A DNA stretch of 64,000 nucleotides from Blastomussa wellsi (lineage: Eukaryota; Cnidaria; Anthozoa; Scleractinia; Plerogyridae): positions 599,719 through 663,718 of the forward strand of contig OX393564.1 in NCBI GenBank assembly GCA_947652115.1, given 5' to 3'. The notes under the pieces are model-generated. The model was not told the DNA's origin. It searched no databases and saw only the letters and a program-made list of their open reading frames with translations. Positions 1 to 13,400 of this stretch are shown here, in pieces (the first letter of the stretch is position 1; each line of letters opens with the position of its first letter). The translations under genes and the position numbers were made by a program.

Positions 1-1409
1 TGCTCTGAAAGTGAAGACAACAAAACACTCATCTAACGAGCATCAATTGAAGAATAAAGAAAGCAACACTTTCGTCTGAGCATTGTTGCTCCGGATTCCG
101 TAACATAAAGCGGCTACGAGTAATATTGTCACCGAATACGATGATAGTTCAACGCAGGTTCGTACCAAATCATTCGCTGCCAGTTACAATGTTAATATAC
201 TTCTGGGTTGACAGAAAGACTGTGATAGAAACGGCCCTCGACAGTACTCGATACTGAACAGCTCGATCCGAATTCAGTTGAAAATTGCATGTTTGTTTTT
301 TTTGCGTTAAAGGTTTCAAAATTTCAGAAAAATTGGGGACTAAAGTCCCTTGGTCAGTAGAAATATCTCGATACGAAGTCTGATGCAGTTAACAAATTGA
401 TGTCATTTTTGAAGCGAGTGTCCTGTTATTTAATCATGAATTTGTTCATCACATTGTCAAAAACTGTGGGCGTCCGCAGGTTATTTTCGAGAACTAAACA
501 GCTTGAAGTTTTTGTAACCGTGCCATCCGACTCCGTCATTTGATGTGTATGCCCACTATTTAAACGCAAGCATTAGCCAATAAGCGTGCGAGAATTTTGG
601 CAGTTATGATAAAAACCGTTTGACCCCTGCGCCACTCTTCTTCCTTCCTTCCACCTCGGATGGAAAATAATAAAATAGAGTTTCTTCACCTGTTGTTGAC
701 AAGTATTGCATCTTGATACAGCCGGTCATACATACACATCTTCAAATCCACTACCTATAATGAGAATAATACGGTCAAAGGAAAATTCCATTCTATAGAA
801 GAGCAAAATAACAAGGAAAGTAAACATGGGGCTAGTCACAGAATACCTCTCTTTCCACCCATACAGGCACATCAATTCCTGTTCCTCGTGCTCTGGTCAT
901 TATCTGTGCATCAAAGCAAAGAAATAAATGTGGTTAAATGCGTATTTAACAAAGTTAACAACAAATACCGGTAGCGGTCAGCGGTCTACATCCTGGGCTC
1001 ACAGGCTCACAAGGTTCATTCAGTCACACAGCAGCATTCATCGTGCAACTTCGTCGGCCATCTTGTGCTGGGCATTTCAGCTGCCTTCGTCCCTCCCTTC
1101 CTTCCCTATTTCCACTGCTTGGCAGTGTGACGGGTGCCTGGATGCCTGGCGTGGGGGCTCATGGCTGGGTTTCGGGGATTTGCCAGCCATGGGAGCGATA
1201 CTAGGTCTAGGGACTGGCTGCCAACAGTTGAAGCCCCTGGACACCCCAGGCACCCAACCTTCACTTAGCGATGCAGTTGTTAATCAAAACAAGATAATGT
1301 GAAAATTAACCTTACAGCCAATTCAGTGTTGATGCACTCTTCCTCATACAGCAGATCGCTAAAAGATATCTCGTAAATGCTGAACTACTATATACTAATT
1401 TATACTTAC
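1..1409. other. Left-edge non-coding stretch, probable CFAP74 intron
   Basis: No convincing exon was found here on either strand. The preceding CFAP74 exon ends at 1410 with a good donor (GTAAGTA on the minus strand) in phase 0, so this stretch should be the start of the next intron. The only recognisable item is the dispersed repeat copy at about 985-1290. The open frames here are short and look like chance. Confidence 0.5.
985..1290. repeat. Dispersed repeat, copy 1 (GC-rich, about 300 bp)
   Basis: The stretch around 1125-1285 (…gtgacgggtgcctgg… to …cacttagcgatgcagtt…) recurs with moderate divergence at about 23740-23905. Both copies have a pyrimidine-rich stretch just upstream and the same block order and orientation. 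The family is unknown to me. A SINE or MITE fragment is possible. Confidence 0.55.
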
Positions 1410-4400
1410 AGGAGGCGAGAGGGGATCCGAAAAGGAGATCTCAAATTCGGCGAGAGCGTTTCCTGGCTTCGTAGGATTAAATATCACCTCCAACTGGACT
1501 AAAGAAAATGCTGCAATTTCTCCAGAGGCAAGCTGAAAAAAAAAAACGATGAGCAACAAGATTACCAAAGACACCTGAAATCCCACTGATCTCTGATCAC
1601 TGATAAAAAAAATCAACTAAGGATAGATACGTACTTTTCCTACTCTTAGTCCTTCCAGTATTGAGACTTCTGTTGGAACTGGTGAAGAAGTACTCTGTGG
1701 TACTGCAGCTGGTGCAACTGAAATCCAACAACAAAAGCTCTCAGTAACTGAGAGTTGGAATTCCTTCCTTCATGACATCAAACTGAACTCCAGGCTATTC
1801 TACATGTTGCATGCCTGCCATTGCCTACTGGACAGTCCACTTGGCCACCCAACTTATTTTGAGTATAAAAATACAAACCATTTGGTTGCTCCCTAGTCCC
1901 TTCTGGTACAGTAGGAACATCTTCCTCAGTAGCTGCCAGGCTACCCTCAAACTTCACTGCACTTCCAGTTCTGGGCTCTAATGCCTTATCTACAGCTTCA
2001 CCTTCTGTAGCTCATAAAACAAATGAACACATTAGAGGTTGATACTTAATTCTACAATGACGTTATAAAAGAGCTTATAATGTAAAATACCTTGTTGATC
2101 TGGATCTCCAGATGCCACTGTTACACCACCCCCTTGAGGTTCTCTGACGTCCTCTACCATCCCCTCTGGATTCTGTTGTTGGCCATTTAGGTTGGAATCT
2201 TGTTGAGCCACATTTTCATCAGTCACAGTCTAGGATGACAATTGAAACATTTAACACCACCTGGTGACTAAAACGCATTTCGTAGCTGGATGAAATGTTA
2301 CTCTATCGCAAGTTCCCACACATATTCCGCCATTTGCCAGAGTGAATATTTTGGTCCAGAGTGGGGAGGTGAACTTTTGGCATTTCAAATCTCTTTACGG
2401 GGGCCAATTATCTCACTAATTTTGTTGCCTGGGCCAAGCTCAAACGCAGATCTCTGGATGCATACTTCTGTCAATGCAACAATCTCTAGACCAAAAAGTG
2501 ACAGCATAATTACCATTCCTCCAATAGAGCTTAGTTCAGAAGATGAAAGTGATCTTGCCAAACCTGAAGAATAAAGAAGAGAAAATAAAGCACTTAAGTT
2601 GAACCTAAAAAACAACTTTGAAGTGTACCATAATGACAGGAGTGGCCTTAGTAAAGATTTGAATTTCAGTGTTTAACATTATCTCGTTTCTGTTTTCTTT
2701 GTTACATAATTGAAGGGTGTCCCTGCAGTGGCCTAGCAAAGAGGCTACTTGTGCATCAATTTCTTTCTAAATGTTTGTAAACTTAACGAGAGTCTTCAAA
2801 GATTTCCTAACCTCACATTTTGTACACGTTTTTTCGCATTTTTCAGTACACGCAGCCAATTACATAGATGACAGAAATTGAATCAATACCTGTTATTCTT
2901 CTGAATATGAACTGTGTTCCTAGTGCTCCGTTATTACATAGATGACAGAAATTGAATCAATACCTGTTATTCTTCTGAATATGAACTGTGTTCCTAGTGC
3001 TCCGTTATTACATAGATGACAGAAATTGAATCAATACCTGTTATTCTTCTGAATATGAACTGTGTTCCTAGTGCTCCGTTATTACATAGATGACAGAAAT
3101 TGAATCCATACCTGTTATTCTTCTGAATATGAACTGTGTTCCTAGTGCTCCGTTATTTGTGACATTTATGATTCGTTTTCTGGTTTCACCCAGAACTTGA
3201 CTGCCAAATTCGACTTCAGTGACATCGACTGATATCTAAGGTAAACAAACATAGGTTGATCCTGTTATTTCGAAGCACAGAAGATAAATTCTCCTTACTA
3301 AAACGTCATACGTTTCATTTTATGTTAGTTCTAAGAAAATTTAAGGTGGCTCTGAACCCCCTTCACAGATTTTTTTTAAACTTTGTAAAAAGTTGCATCT
3401 TATCATGCTTATCAAAATTCGATAATAAAAAATGGGGGTCACCGAGCTCGTTTTTGACTTATTAGCAGTTAAAGCTCAAATTAAGGGTGTTTTTAGCAGG
3501 CCATATTGTATGGTAACCTGTTACATCACGAAAATGATAACAACGTGTTCACCAATGATTGGGCAGTTTTCAGTGTATAGAAATCGTGAAGGAAACTGTA
3601 TACCCATTCTTGGAAAGCTGCCAGTTTGACTGCTGAAAGAAACTTACTGTAAATAGTTTTGCAATGAAAAACCAAATTTTAATGACTTAGTTTTGAAGGT
3701 TTTAGCTGGACATTTACCAGACTTTATTAATGACTTCATTTTGAAAGTTTTAGCTGAATATTTGCCAGACTTTATTTACCTGGCATTTCTTTGTCACACA
3801 TCTTACTGGAACTGAAAATGGTCCCGTTTGAGCAAGGAAATCTATGTGGCCAACCAAGTCCTCATTCAGCTGTAAAAAACACAAAATGTTAAAGTGTATA
3901 TTTATAACAAAACCTACATCTAGTTACAAGACTTCTAACAACTCAAAAAAGACCCTAAGCTTCAAAACAATTTAGGAGACACAATATCTTGAAAAGTGAA
4001 GATATCAATAACGCAATTTGTTGATGAGTTTGTCAAAATGTTCGGGATGTTTGCATGACCTTGCGTGATCTTCCAAAGATCATAAAAAACTTCCAGTTTG
4101 TTTCCTTTGCATCCAGTATTTTGTGGGAGGCGCAGTGGCCTAATGGTTAGTGCGCTGGACTCCGGATCAGACGGTCCAGGTTCGAGCCTCTATCGGGGGC
4201 ACTGCATTGTGTTCTTGGGCAAGACACTTAACTCTCACAGTGCCTCTCTTCACCCAGGTGTATAAATGGGTACTGGCGAATTTACTGCTGGGGGGTAACC
4301 CTGTGATGGACTAGCATCCCATCCAGGAAGGAGTAGAAATACTCTCTGTTGCTTCATGCTACAGAAACCGGGATAAGCTCCGGCCTGATGGGCCACTAGT

Positions 4401-7400
4401 CCGGACTGCAGACTTACCTTAACACATATTTTACCTTTAAGTTATTATTCAACAAATTGTTACACTGTCAAAATAATGTCATTATGCTCTCGATATCTGT
4501 CAACTGCAACTGACAGATATTCAGTCGAAGGGGCTTTGTTGACAATTTAATAATAAAACAATTATCCTGCTCAATCTTGCAGAATATCGCCTGATTTTAG
4601 CCAACTCGGACTACCGCCTCATCAGCTAAGTATCAGATATTCTGCGAGATTTGGCAGGATAATTGTTAAATAACTGCAGAAATTCTTGCACGCTCATTGG
4701 CTAATATTCACCGTCAAACAATGCATCAAAACATGATGACATAGTATGACACCATCACATGCGCTTGTTGAAAACTTTCAACGACAACTTTTATCGCTCA
4801 AACTGTTTACAGTATTTGGTGCTGTTAATTCTCAGAAATAAACAACAAATTGCATGCAGAGGGACTCCTTTAAAGACGAAATCATCTAATTTGTTTTCCA
4901 GATGACTATAGATCCAGATTGAATTAATCTGTGAAGGGAAAACACCAAAGTTTGACGTGAAACTCGTTGAATGGGATCGTTTATTTTTGCCGTGTTCTGC
5001 TGAGGCACCGCGTGTGGACGAGTGTCTAATTGTCGCAGGTCACGGGTAAATTGTCACAGGTCCAGAAAATTATGTTGCCACAATTTCCCGACATAATTTT
5101 CTGGACCCGCGACCTGCGCCATTTGGATTGTGAACTGAATTAATTCACCTGGTTTTCGAGAATTTCCGAATGGAATAAAGGTTAGTTAAAATTTTTACTT
5201 CTACATTTTGGTTTTGAGTTCCTATAGTACCAGTTTGAAGTTTGTGATTCTGCAAGTTTCAAATCGTTTCTGGCATTTCAGGTTCGCTCGCACTTTACTT
5301 CGTGAAAGCAAGTCTTCGCTTAATCATTTTGGCTTTGTTTTGTTACGGTAAAAATCAAATTGACACGAGCTTGTGTGGTATGGTCCTGTAATAGACCACA
5401 AATTTCTTCATCACATTGTCATATTTTGTGCAGGCTCATGAGGCCGCCACAATATAAACAGCTGTGAAAGACACCAGTTCTAGTTGTGATGACGGATGTT
5501 ATGCTAATTGAAACTTTTTAATACTCACCATGGGTTTAAATGTCACTACAAAATCACAGGTCAGTCCAGCTGACATGACACCAGGCGGATCAAAACTGAT
5601 TATAAAACAAAAAGGAAACACTGTAAATTTCCAAAGTAACAACTCTCATTCAGTTTCAGATCGAGCAGCCAGTTGCAAAGGTCGCAGCTGTCAAGTACCA
5701 AAGATGGCTACCATTAGTAGTAAGAATCAAGTTGAAATGATTTCTATTACATCAGATCAGATGATTTTGGTACAATTGCCTGTAGTTGTTATTTCCATAG
5801 TTCGTCACTTTCAAGACTTGGCTTTGAGAGAACTTGAGATCGTGTTATTGCACATACAGGAACAGATGGTTTACTTACAACACTTCTACAAAGTCCTTTA
5901 GAATGTGAGACATTCCAACATATTTACAAAAGTTCTGAGTGTACGAGATGTTTGTTAACAGAATTTTCTTCTTGTAAGATTTTCCAACATCAAAGTCCTG
6001 CAAAAATATAAATTTACTACATCATTACCAAATAAAATGACAAGTGGGTTATACTTATAATAGAAAATGAAGGTCAGTTTCACCCTGTGTGGGAAAACAT
6101 ACCTTGAACACAATTACTTCAGGTTTGCTGTAAAATGCACAACCCTGCAATAAACCAAAGAAAACAGGGATGACGTAAATTACATTCAATAAACAAATAA
6201 CAAAGGTTTATTCAAAGGTGTGTTTTACCTTGAATTCTCGTCCAGCAGCGACTTGTTTCTGAACAATCCCTGCTCTTTGTTTTAACAGAGCTCTTTCCAT
6301 CATTTCCTGTAACATGAAGTAATTAATATTCTGGAATAAATCTTATTGTTTAGTACATAATTAAAAGCATCCCAAGAAAAATGTTTTCTCTTTGCAGACT
6401 AAAGATATGGTAACAACATTGCTTAATAACTGTAGTACAAGGTCTTAGAAATGAGTCATCTTTATGACAACTTTTGGTACTATCTTCCAAGCAGCATATA
6501 GGATAACACAGAAGAACAGCGAGTGAAAAAAGGAGGGTTTTGAGGTGTTGAGCGATGCCCCTTCCTTCACAAATCATCATTTTTTTCACTCATCATTCTT
6601 CTTGTTGCTAACCAACTAACAAACTGAAACTGTATTGTGTGAATATACCAACAAAACGTACTAGTCTCTCAGAGGAGTCATACATGCATTTTTGGCCATA
6701 TTGATGATACTACCTGCTCCATTTTACTCGGAATGTGAGTTACAAATTTAAACTTGTGCTCCTTTTTCTCAGATGCCTGACAAAATAAACAAAATCAATT
6801 GAATATGTTAATATTTCTACTTGGTGAACAGGAGGAAAGGGTGGGATACAATAATAAAAGTCACTGTAATGAGGACTTATTTTAATTGCCCCAGTATTTC
6901 AACATAGTGAGCTGTTAGTATTACATTAATTCAAATATCGCAAACATTCAAATGACACAGTCCTATGAAAACACATCTGGGACCTAAAAGACAATAACTA
7001 ATTTTTCAATCAAGTGATGCATTGCCAAGTTTGTACAGGGGAAACCAATCACGCTGCAATTTGTGTCTTCAAAGAGAAGCTTCTGGATACAAAAAATTCA
7101 AACCCACCTTGTACACCCCTTCATCCCATAGGCCTCTGAATTCTGGTTGAGCCAAGTCTTCTCCCTCAGCATCTGAGTCACTGAACAATAAGAACAAAAC
7201 AACAAGTGACCCACACACAAGAAATATAATAAATTCCCAAGACTGCTTAGTACCCTTCTTTTGCTTCATCTCGGCTTGTCTCTCCATAAGGAGAAAAATC
7301 ATCCTCATCGTCCTCTGAAGACACTGCACCAAGTTTTCCTGGCGTGTGTTGACCCTGAAAGAAATGTATTAAATATTGTAAAGAGAAGGTTTTAAAATTG

Positions 7401-10400
7401 TTGGCCATGAATGTTCAGAAGTAAAGGATGAGCCAGACAAAGAGGGAATTTTCCATAATATGTTTATACGTTACCCCGGTGTCTTCCACATCAGCACTGT
7501 ATTCAACAGAAGATGATCCACTTGTAGATTTGAAAAACTTTGGTTTAGGACGTCTTCTATTTATTCTCTGAAAAACAAAAGAAGAGACGTAAAATTAATA
7601 CTACAGACAGCTTTTGGTGCACAGTAGGTTCACTAACAGACTATGTAAAATCTGCTGATGGCATAAAAATTCAGGTGCAATAATATCCTAATCCTTTTTG
7701 GTTAGTTATCTGTTTTGCTGCACAGTACCTTAACCCTTTCTCTCTGCTTTTCAGGCCACAGCTGTGGTTGCTGTTGATAACGTTTTTTCATCTGCTTTTC
7801 TTCTTTCAAAATGTTATCAACAATTTCAACCTGTAAACAAATACAGGGATCAGCTGATTGTGTTGAAAGAGCATCAAGGGAAAATGATCTGGAATGGAAA
7901 GGTTTCTTGTTACCTGCCGTTCCCTCTGCCTCCTTTCATATGCTCTGTTCAAAGAGGACAACAAAATTATGGTTTACTGAAAAACACATCCAAACTATCC
8001 TACATGTAATACTCAGAAAAGTACTAATAAAATTAAATTAGCTTTTAGAGAAATCTCTTGTGAAGAATGATGATAACTAATTCAATAAATGACATGTAAT
8101 TACAATGTATAGTATAGTTACAGGTAAAATGAAAGTACTTGTCACTCTCGTGAGTTGACACTGCGACAACAAAAATAACTAGAGATCAAACAAACTTGTC
8201 TAAAGCATGTGTCCAGCTAACAAGAATGACATGATAATTAAAAGTTTAAGTGCCAAAAGACCAACACCGACAAGGTACTGGCAGTGTGGCCAACTGGTTA
8301 GAACAACAGACTTGAAATCCACAAGTCGTAGGTTCAAGTCCCACAAGCTGTCGCTGTTGTTAGCCCCTGGTCTGCCTCCTGCAAGTTCTTTGCCTTGTTA
8401 TCTTTATTTACAATAATTTATTTTTGTTTGTTTGTTTACATTGGCCCTGAAAGCCGCATTGGGGAGTGGTCAATTAAGTAATTATCACCGAGCAGTTATT
8501 CTTAGACTAGTGCTTTATACTTACTCTTTATCCTTCTCAAACTGCCTGATTCTCTTTCTTCGTGTCAGTTCTTCATCAGGGTTCAATCCCTGTGCTAGGA
8601 TCTCCTGTCTTTCCTTTAGTTCCTCCTCCTCTTTTTCCAGTCTCAATTTAGTATCACGTGCTTGCAGGGCCCGGAGATTTTCCTAGGAACAAATTAAAGT
8701 TTACCAAGATGTTACCATGCAAGAAAGATGTTGGCAGGGATTGAAACAAAAACCTCTGTGCTGCTGACCACACAATGTATGTGCACAAAGGTCCAGAAAG
8801 TGCCTCAGTCAACACTACAAAACAATGGAATGCACTACCTCAATCTCTAAAGGATTTCTCAACTTAATAAATATCACAACCTTTGTTTCTTTAATGGAAT
8901 ATATAAATAAATCAATCAACTTTGTTTAACGAGGGTAGCACGCACATTTTTAATTAATAGTCTTTTAACTAACAAACCTGTGGTCCTCAGATTTGCAACT
9001 GAATTGAAGTTTGTTGTGGAGGGAGGAGAACCAGAGAACCTAGAGAAAAAGCTTCAGAGCAGGGACAAGAACCAACAACACACTCAACCCACAAATGATG
9101 CCGGGTCCAGGAATCAAACCCAGGCCACATTGGTGGGAAGCAAGTGCTATTTCCAATGTGCCAGCCCAGCTTCCAATAAAAAGAAAATGACAGGACCCAT
9201 CTCTTTTGTTGTGCCAACATACACCATATTTTATCTACTGCACAATTATTAGCCATCCCACCTTGTTAGTCTCAATGTTGCCTTTGAAGCTTATTATGGC
9301 CTGCATTCTGTCTTCCATGTATTCACGAGACCGCTCCTCTTCTTCTGCTTCTTTTTGACGAACTCTGTTATGCAAAGGAAAATCATTTGTTACACTTGAG
9401 CACAAAGCCTCAGGTTGTAACACTGCACAAAATCAGTATGAATAAACAATTTCATGAACATAAATTTAATGCATTCAGAAGGTCCAATTGCTATCACAAC
9501 ATGAAAAACGGTAGCTGGGTGTGTGGACGTCAGGTTACTGAACCTACCTCGACATGGTCTCTTTCAGGAACTTAGACGCCTGCTCTCTATTACGTTTGGC
9601 TGCAGCAATAGCCTGTCTGTGTTTTCTTTCTCTCTCTCGCAAAGCAGATTTATGTTCCCTGTCAAAGATTGGAAAACAACATTAGTTTTTGTTGTTATAC
9701 CAGACATATATAAATAAACCACTATAGAGGAGTAGGAATTTGCTAGAAATAATTGGGTCGCCACAAAGCTCTTTGGAACATCTTACAGGACTGGCTGGGA
9801 AAATTCTGTTGTTACAAACAATAATAACAATGAACCTTCATGGTATCAAGACCCAATGAAATTAGAGGTTCCCAAGAGCTTAATGAACACTGAAATAATT
9901 GTCAAGAAAAGATATAATTTCCTTCCCAAAATAGCCAAGATCTAATTTCACATTATTTTACAAGATCAACAGAATGTCAAACAGACTAGCTGCAAGAATA
10001 AAGGAATTTATCAATTATAATTGTCATGATGTGTCACTAAAATCACAACACTTGAATTAAATTAAAGCAGTGTATGACAATGTTAAGATGGCTCATCTCA
10101 GTTTTTCAGAAGCAAACCAACCCAGCTTTTAAAGGCTAATACTTCACTGTCTTGCGTCAGTCGGGCAAAGATTTTACGCACATTTACTAGAGATTGAATA
10201 ATGTTTCCAAAAATGTAGATTTCATTGGCATCATTGTTACCATAGCAATGAAAAAACGAGGTCATGGTTTCTGAAAATCAGCATTTTTCTTGAAATCCAG
10301 ACCTAAACTTTTAAAACGAATCAACGCCCCTTCTAGTAAACATGTGTATCTTCAACACTGCAAAGTGTGAAAAAATTCTATGAGAGCATTTTGAAATTTT

Positions 10401-13400
10401 TGCAGTCAAAATTTAACAAGTTCACTTTGGTATCTGTTAGTTTGTTGATTCCAGCGACTTCCTGTAGATTGTAACAAACAATGTCCTTTCCATATTTTAT
10501 ACATTTGGCATAGAACAACTTTCTTGAAAGGTTTCATCCATTTTGCTTCTCTAGATTTCTCTCTATGAACTCAAAAGTAACGTCTTTAATATTCACATTT
10601 TTCTCATAGAAGGAAAGTCTTTGATATGGGAGCATCAATGTAAAAACTAGTTGATATAATTAACATGTTATGTGCTATCCCTGAAAATTTCAAAGGCATT
10701 GAACCATTTTAAGAGCACGAAATAATTATAAAAATATAGGGTACTTTTGCATTTGCTACAGAAAGTTTCGTTATCCGATTATTTGTTGACAGCTGGTTTA
10801 TTTCAGAAGTTCTCTTTTGTCTATATTCTACATATTTGTGTGCTTTGGAATCAGCAAGTTTGCCATGCTTGACTTGCCGCGCTTGATTACGGCCTGGGCG
10901 ATTGTTAAAATTAAATGTCATTCTTAATACAATAGCAATTAGCATAATCCTGCGGTGACGCATCACATGCAGTAGTGTACGTAGCAGCTTGTAAACTTGC
11001 AATTCTACTGCAGTTGTTATTGTTTTAGGGGCTAGGGACATTGTTCCTGTTGTTTATTGTTTTCACGAGGGGTATCGTGCCATTCATTTTAGAACTTACA
11101 AGAGCTGCTGTATCGCCCATCACAGTCTCACATGCGTCACCACAGCCTTATTCTAATTGCTATTGTACTAAGAATGATAATCTGGCACTCTTAAAATGGT
11201 TCGATGTCTTTGAAATTTTCAGGGATAGCCCACAACATTTCAGACTTTTGATCTAGAGATTTTAAAAAAATCCTATCAACTAGTTTTTACATAGATGCTC
11301 CCATATCAAAGACGTTCCTTCTATGAGAAAAATGTGAATGAACTCTACATTTTTAGAAACATTTTTCAATCTCTAGTAAATGTGTGAAAAATCTTGAACG
11401 ATCCACGCAAGACAGTGAAGTATTAGCTTTTTAAAGCTGGGTTGGTGTGGTTCTGAAAAACTGAGATGAGCCACCTTAAAGAGAGCTTGGGAATGTAAAA
11501 GTGTTTTCAGTAAATTACTTCTCTCTCAGTCTCCGTCTCCTCTCAGCCACTGCTGCACTCATGTTTTCTTTTCGTAGACGAACAGCTGACCACTCAGCTT
11601 TTTGTTTCTCCACAAGTTTCTCATCGTTTTCCAGCTCTTTGCCAGCAAGAAGGAATTTGCCTTGTTCCGCTGTTGCTTGTGAAAGGGCAAATCTATGAAA
11701 ACACAATAAAACAAGGTACTAAGTGTGGTTTTCCGCTGGCTGAGGAACGAAAGAAGCGGAAAACGTTTTTCTCTCACACGGCTGGGAGTCTGGGTTCGAG
11801 GGTATGGGGGGTTTCAGGTCACGTGAGACGTTCACGGTTCACTTTGCATTTGTCAGCCGCCATTGCCTGACCTGTGTTTTCAGTCGCTGTTTCGTTAGGC
11901 CGTTTTTTCGTCGCTTGTTTCTACTGTTGCTGATGGCGAAGGATTCTCGTGGTTCCCGTTCCAAGTCTCGAGCGGCTAAACGGCTCGAACCGTACAACAA
12001 GAGCCCGGGGACTCGTTCAACGGAGCGAAGTGGCGAGGATCGAGTCGCCGATCGGAGTGCTCGTGGCGACTCAAGTAATAGTAGTCGTGTTCGTTCTTCG
12101 CCTCCGCGCGCTTCTGCTGATCCACCGGATTGGGCGAAAGAGCTTCTGAAGCAGCAGCAAGCCAACGCCACCGAGTTGAAACGCTTGCAGAGCGAAGTGG
12201 CGAGTTCCAGGTCACAGAGCAGCCAGAAACCCCGCGCAGCAGAGCCTGAATTTCGCTTCGCGGGTAACAAAAAGCAGTACCAGCTGAACAGTGAGGTCGT
12301 GGAAAAAATTGATGAAGCTCTGGCAGCGGTTGGTGACGAGGAGCGTACCTTAAAGTTGCAGGAAGGTAAGGATTTGCTTTTAGAACGCAATAAGCACATC
12401 CTTCTGGCGGAAAAATACGGTTGGGATACGGTGGCTTGTTATACTGCCGAGCCGCTTGCGAGCGACTCAGATGATGAGAAGAAGATACGAAAGGCGGTAA
12501 AGGAGAGCAAGCAGTTGAGAGAGGAAAAGAAAAAAGCTGTGACGTCCAAGGTTGTGCGACCGAAAGGGTCGGGAATTCCTCCACGTACGTCGGAGAGAAG
12601 GGTTATCCTCGAACGTAACGCGAGTTACGCAACGCCATTAGCGGCGGGAAAACAAAGTGCCCCACGTGACAGTCGGTCGATTTGTTTTCGCTGCTACAAG
12701 CCGGGGCACTTCGCCAGGGACTGCCGCTCTGCCAATGTACCGAGCGGTTCAGGAGTTGTCGTGCAGTCCTCAAACAGTTTCCAACAATCTACACAATGAG
12801 GACCTGTCTCCCGAGGGAACCGGCGCCCATTGCAACGAGGGCTTTTTTCTACGTAACAATGATGATTTAGTAAGTGATTTGGTTGATTTTGCTGATGAAA
12901 ATGTCTTAGAGCAGATCTCTACTGCGAGTTCTGTTGTGGTCAAAGGTCGATTGCGTGAAAACATTGCCTTCTGGCGTAGCATCGGCACTTGTAACTGGTT
13001 GCTAAAAGTTATTCGTGAAGGTTATTGTTTGCCATTTGTTGAATTACCGGAGTTGAAGTTTTTTCGAAATCACAAGAGCACGTCATGTGATGCTGAGTTT
13101 GTGTCCGCTCAGATTTGTAAGCTGTTGAAGTCTGGTGCTTTAGTTGAAGTAAATGCTGTGGACCTGCTTGTGTGCAATCCCTTGGGTGTTGCCAGGAACA
13201 GTTCGGGCAAACCTAGGCTTATTGTGGACTTACGTTATGTAAATCAACATCTCAGATGTTGTAAATTCAAGTATGAGGATATTCGTACGGCAGCTGATCT
13301 GTTCCAGCAGGGTGACTGGTTTTTTAAGTTTGATTATACAAGTGGCTACCATCATGTGGAGATTTTTCCAGCGCACACGAAGTTCCTTGGATGCTCTTGG

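Noticed and set aside
3256..3629. Two overlapping plus-strand ORFs (69 and 65 codons)
   Set aside because: Intronic, AT-rich, no motif; only a stray ttaaggtggct terminus is recognisable nearby.
4125..4420. CRISPR-like or other prokaryotic feature from repeated blocks
   Set aside because: The repeats are dispersed SINE copies, not regularly spaced; the window is clearly eukaryotic.
5530..5901. 123-codon plus-strand ORF
   Set aside because: It covers two CFAP74 exons read in the antisense direction.
11839..12584. Minus-strand ORFs of 186 and 202 codons opposite gag
   Set aside because: Shadow frames antisense to a clear gag ORF with a zinc knuckle; no domain seen.
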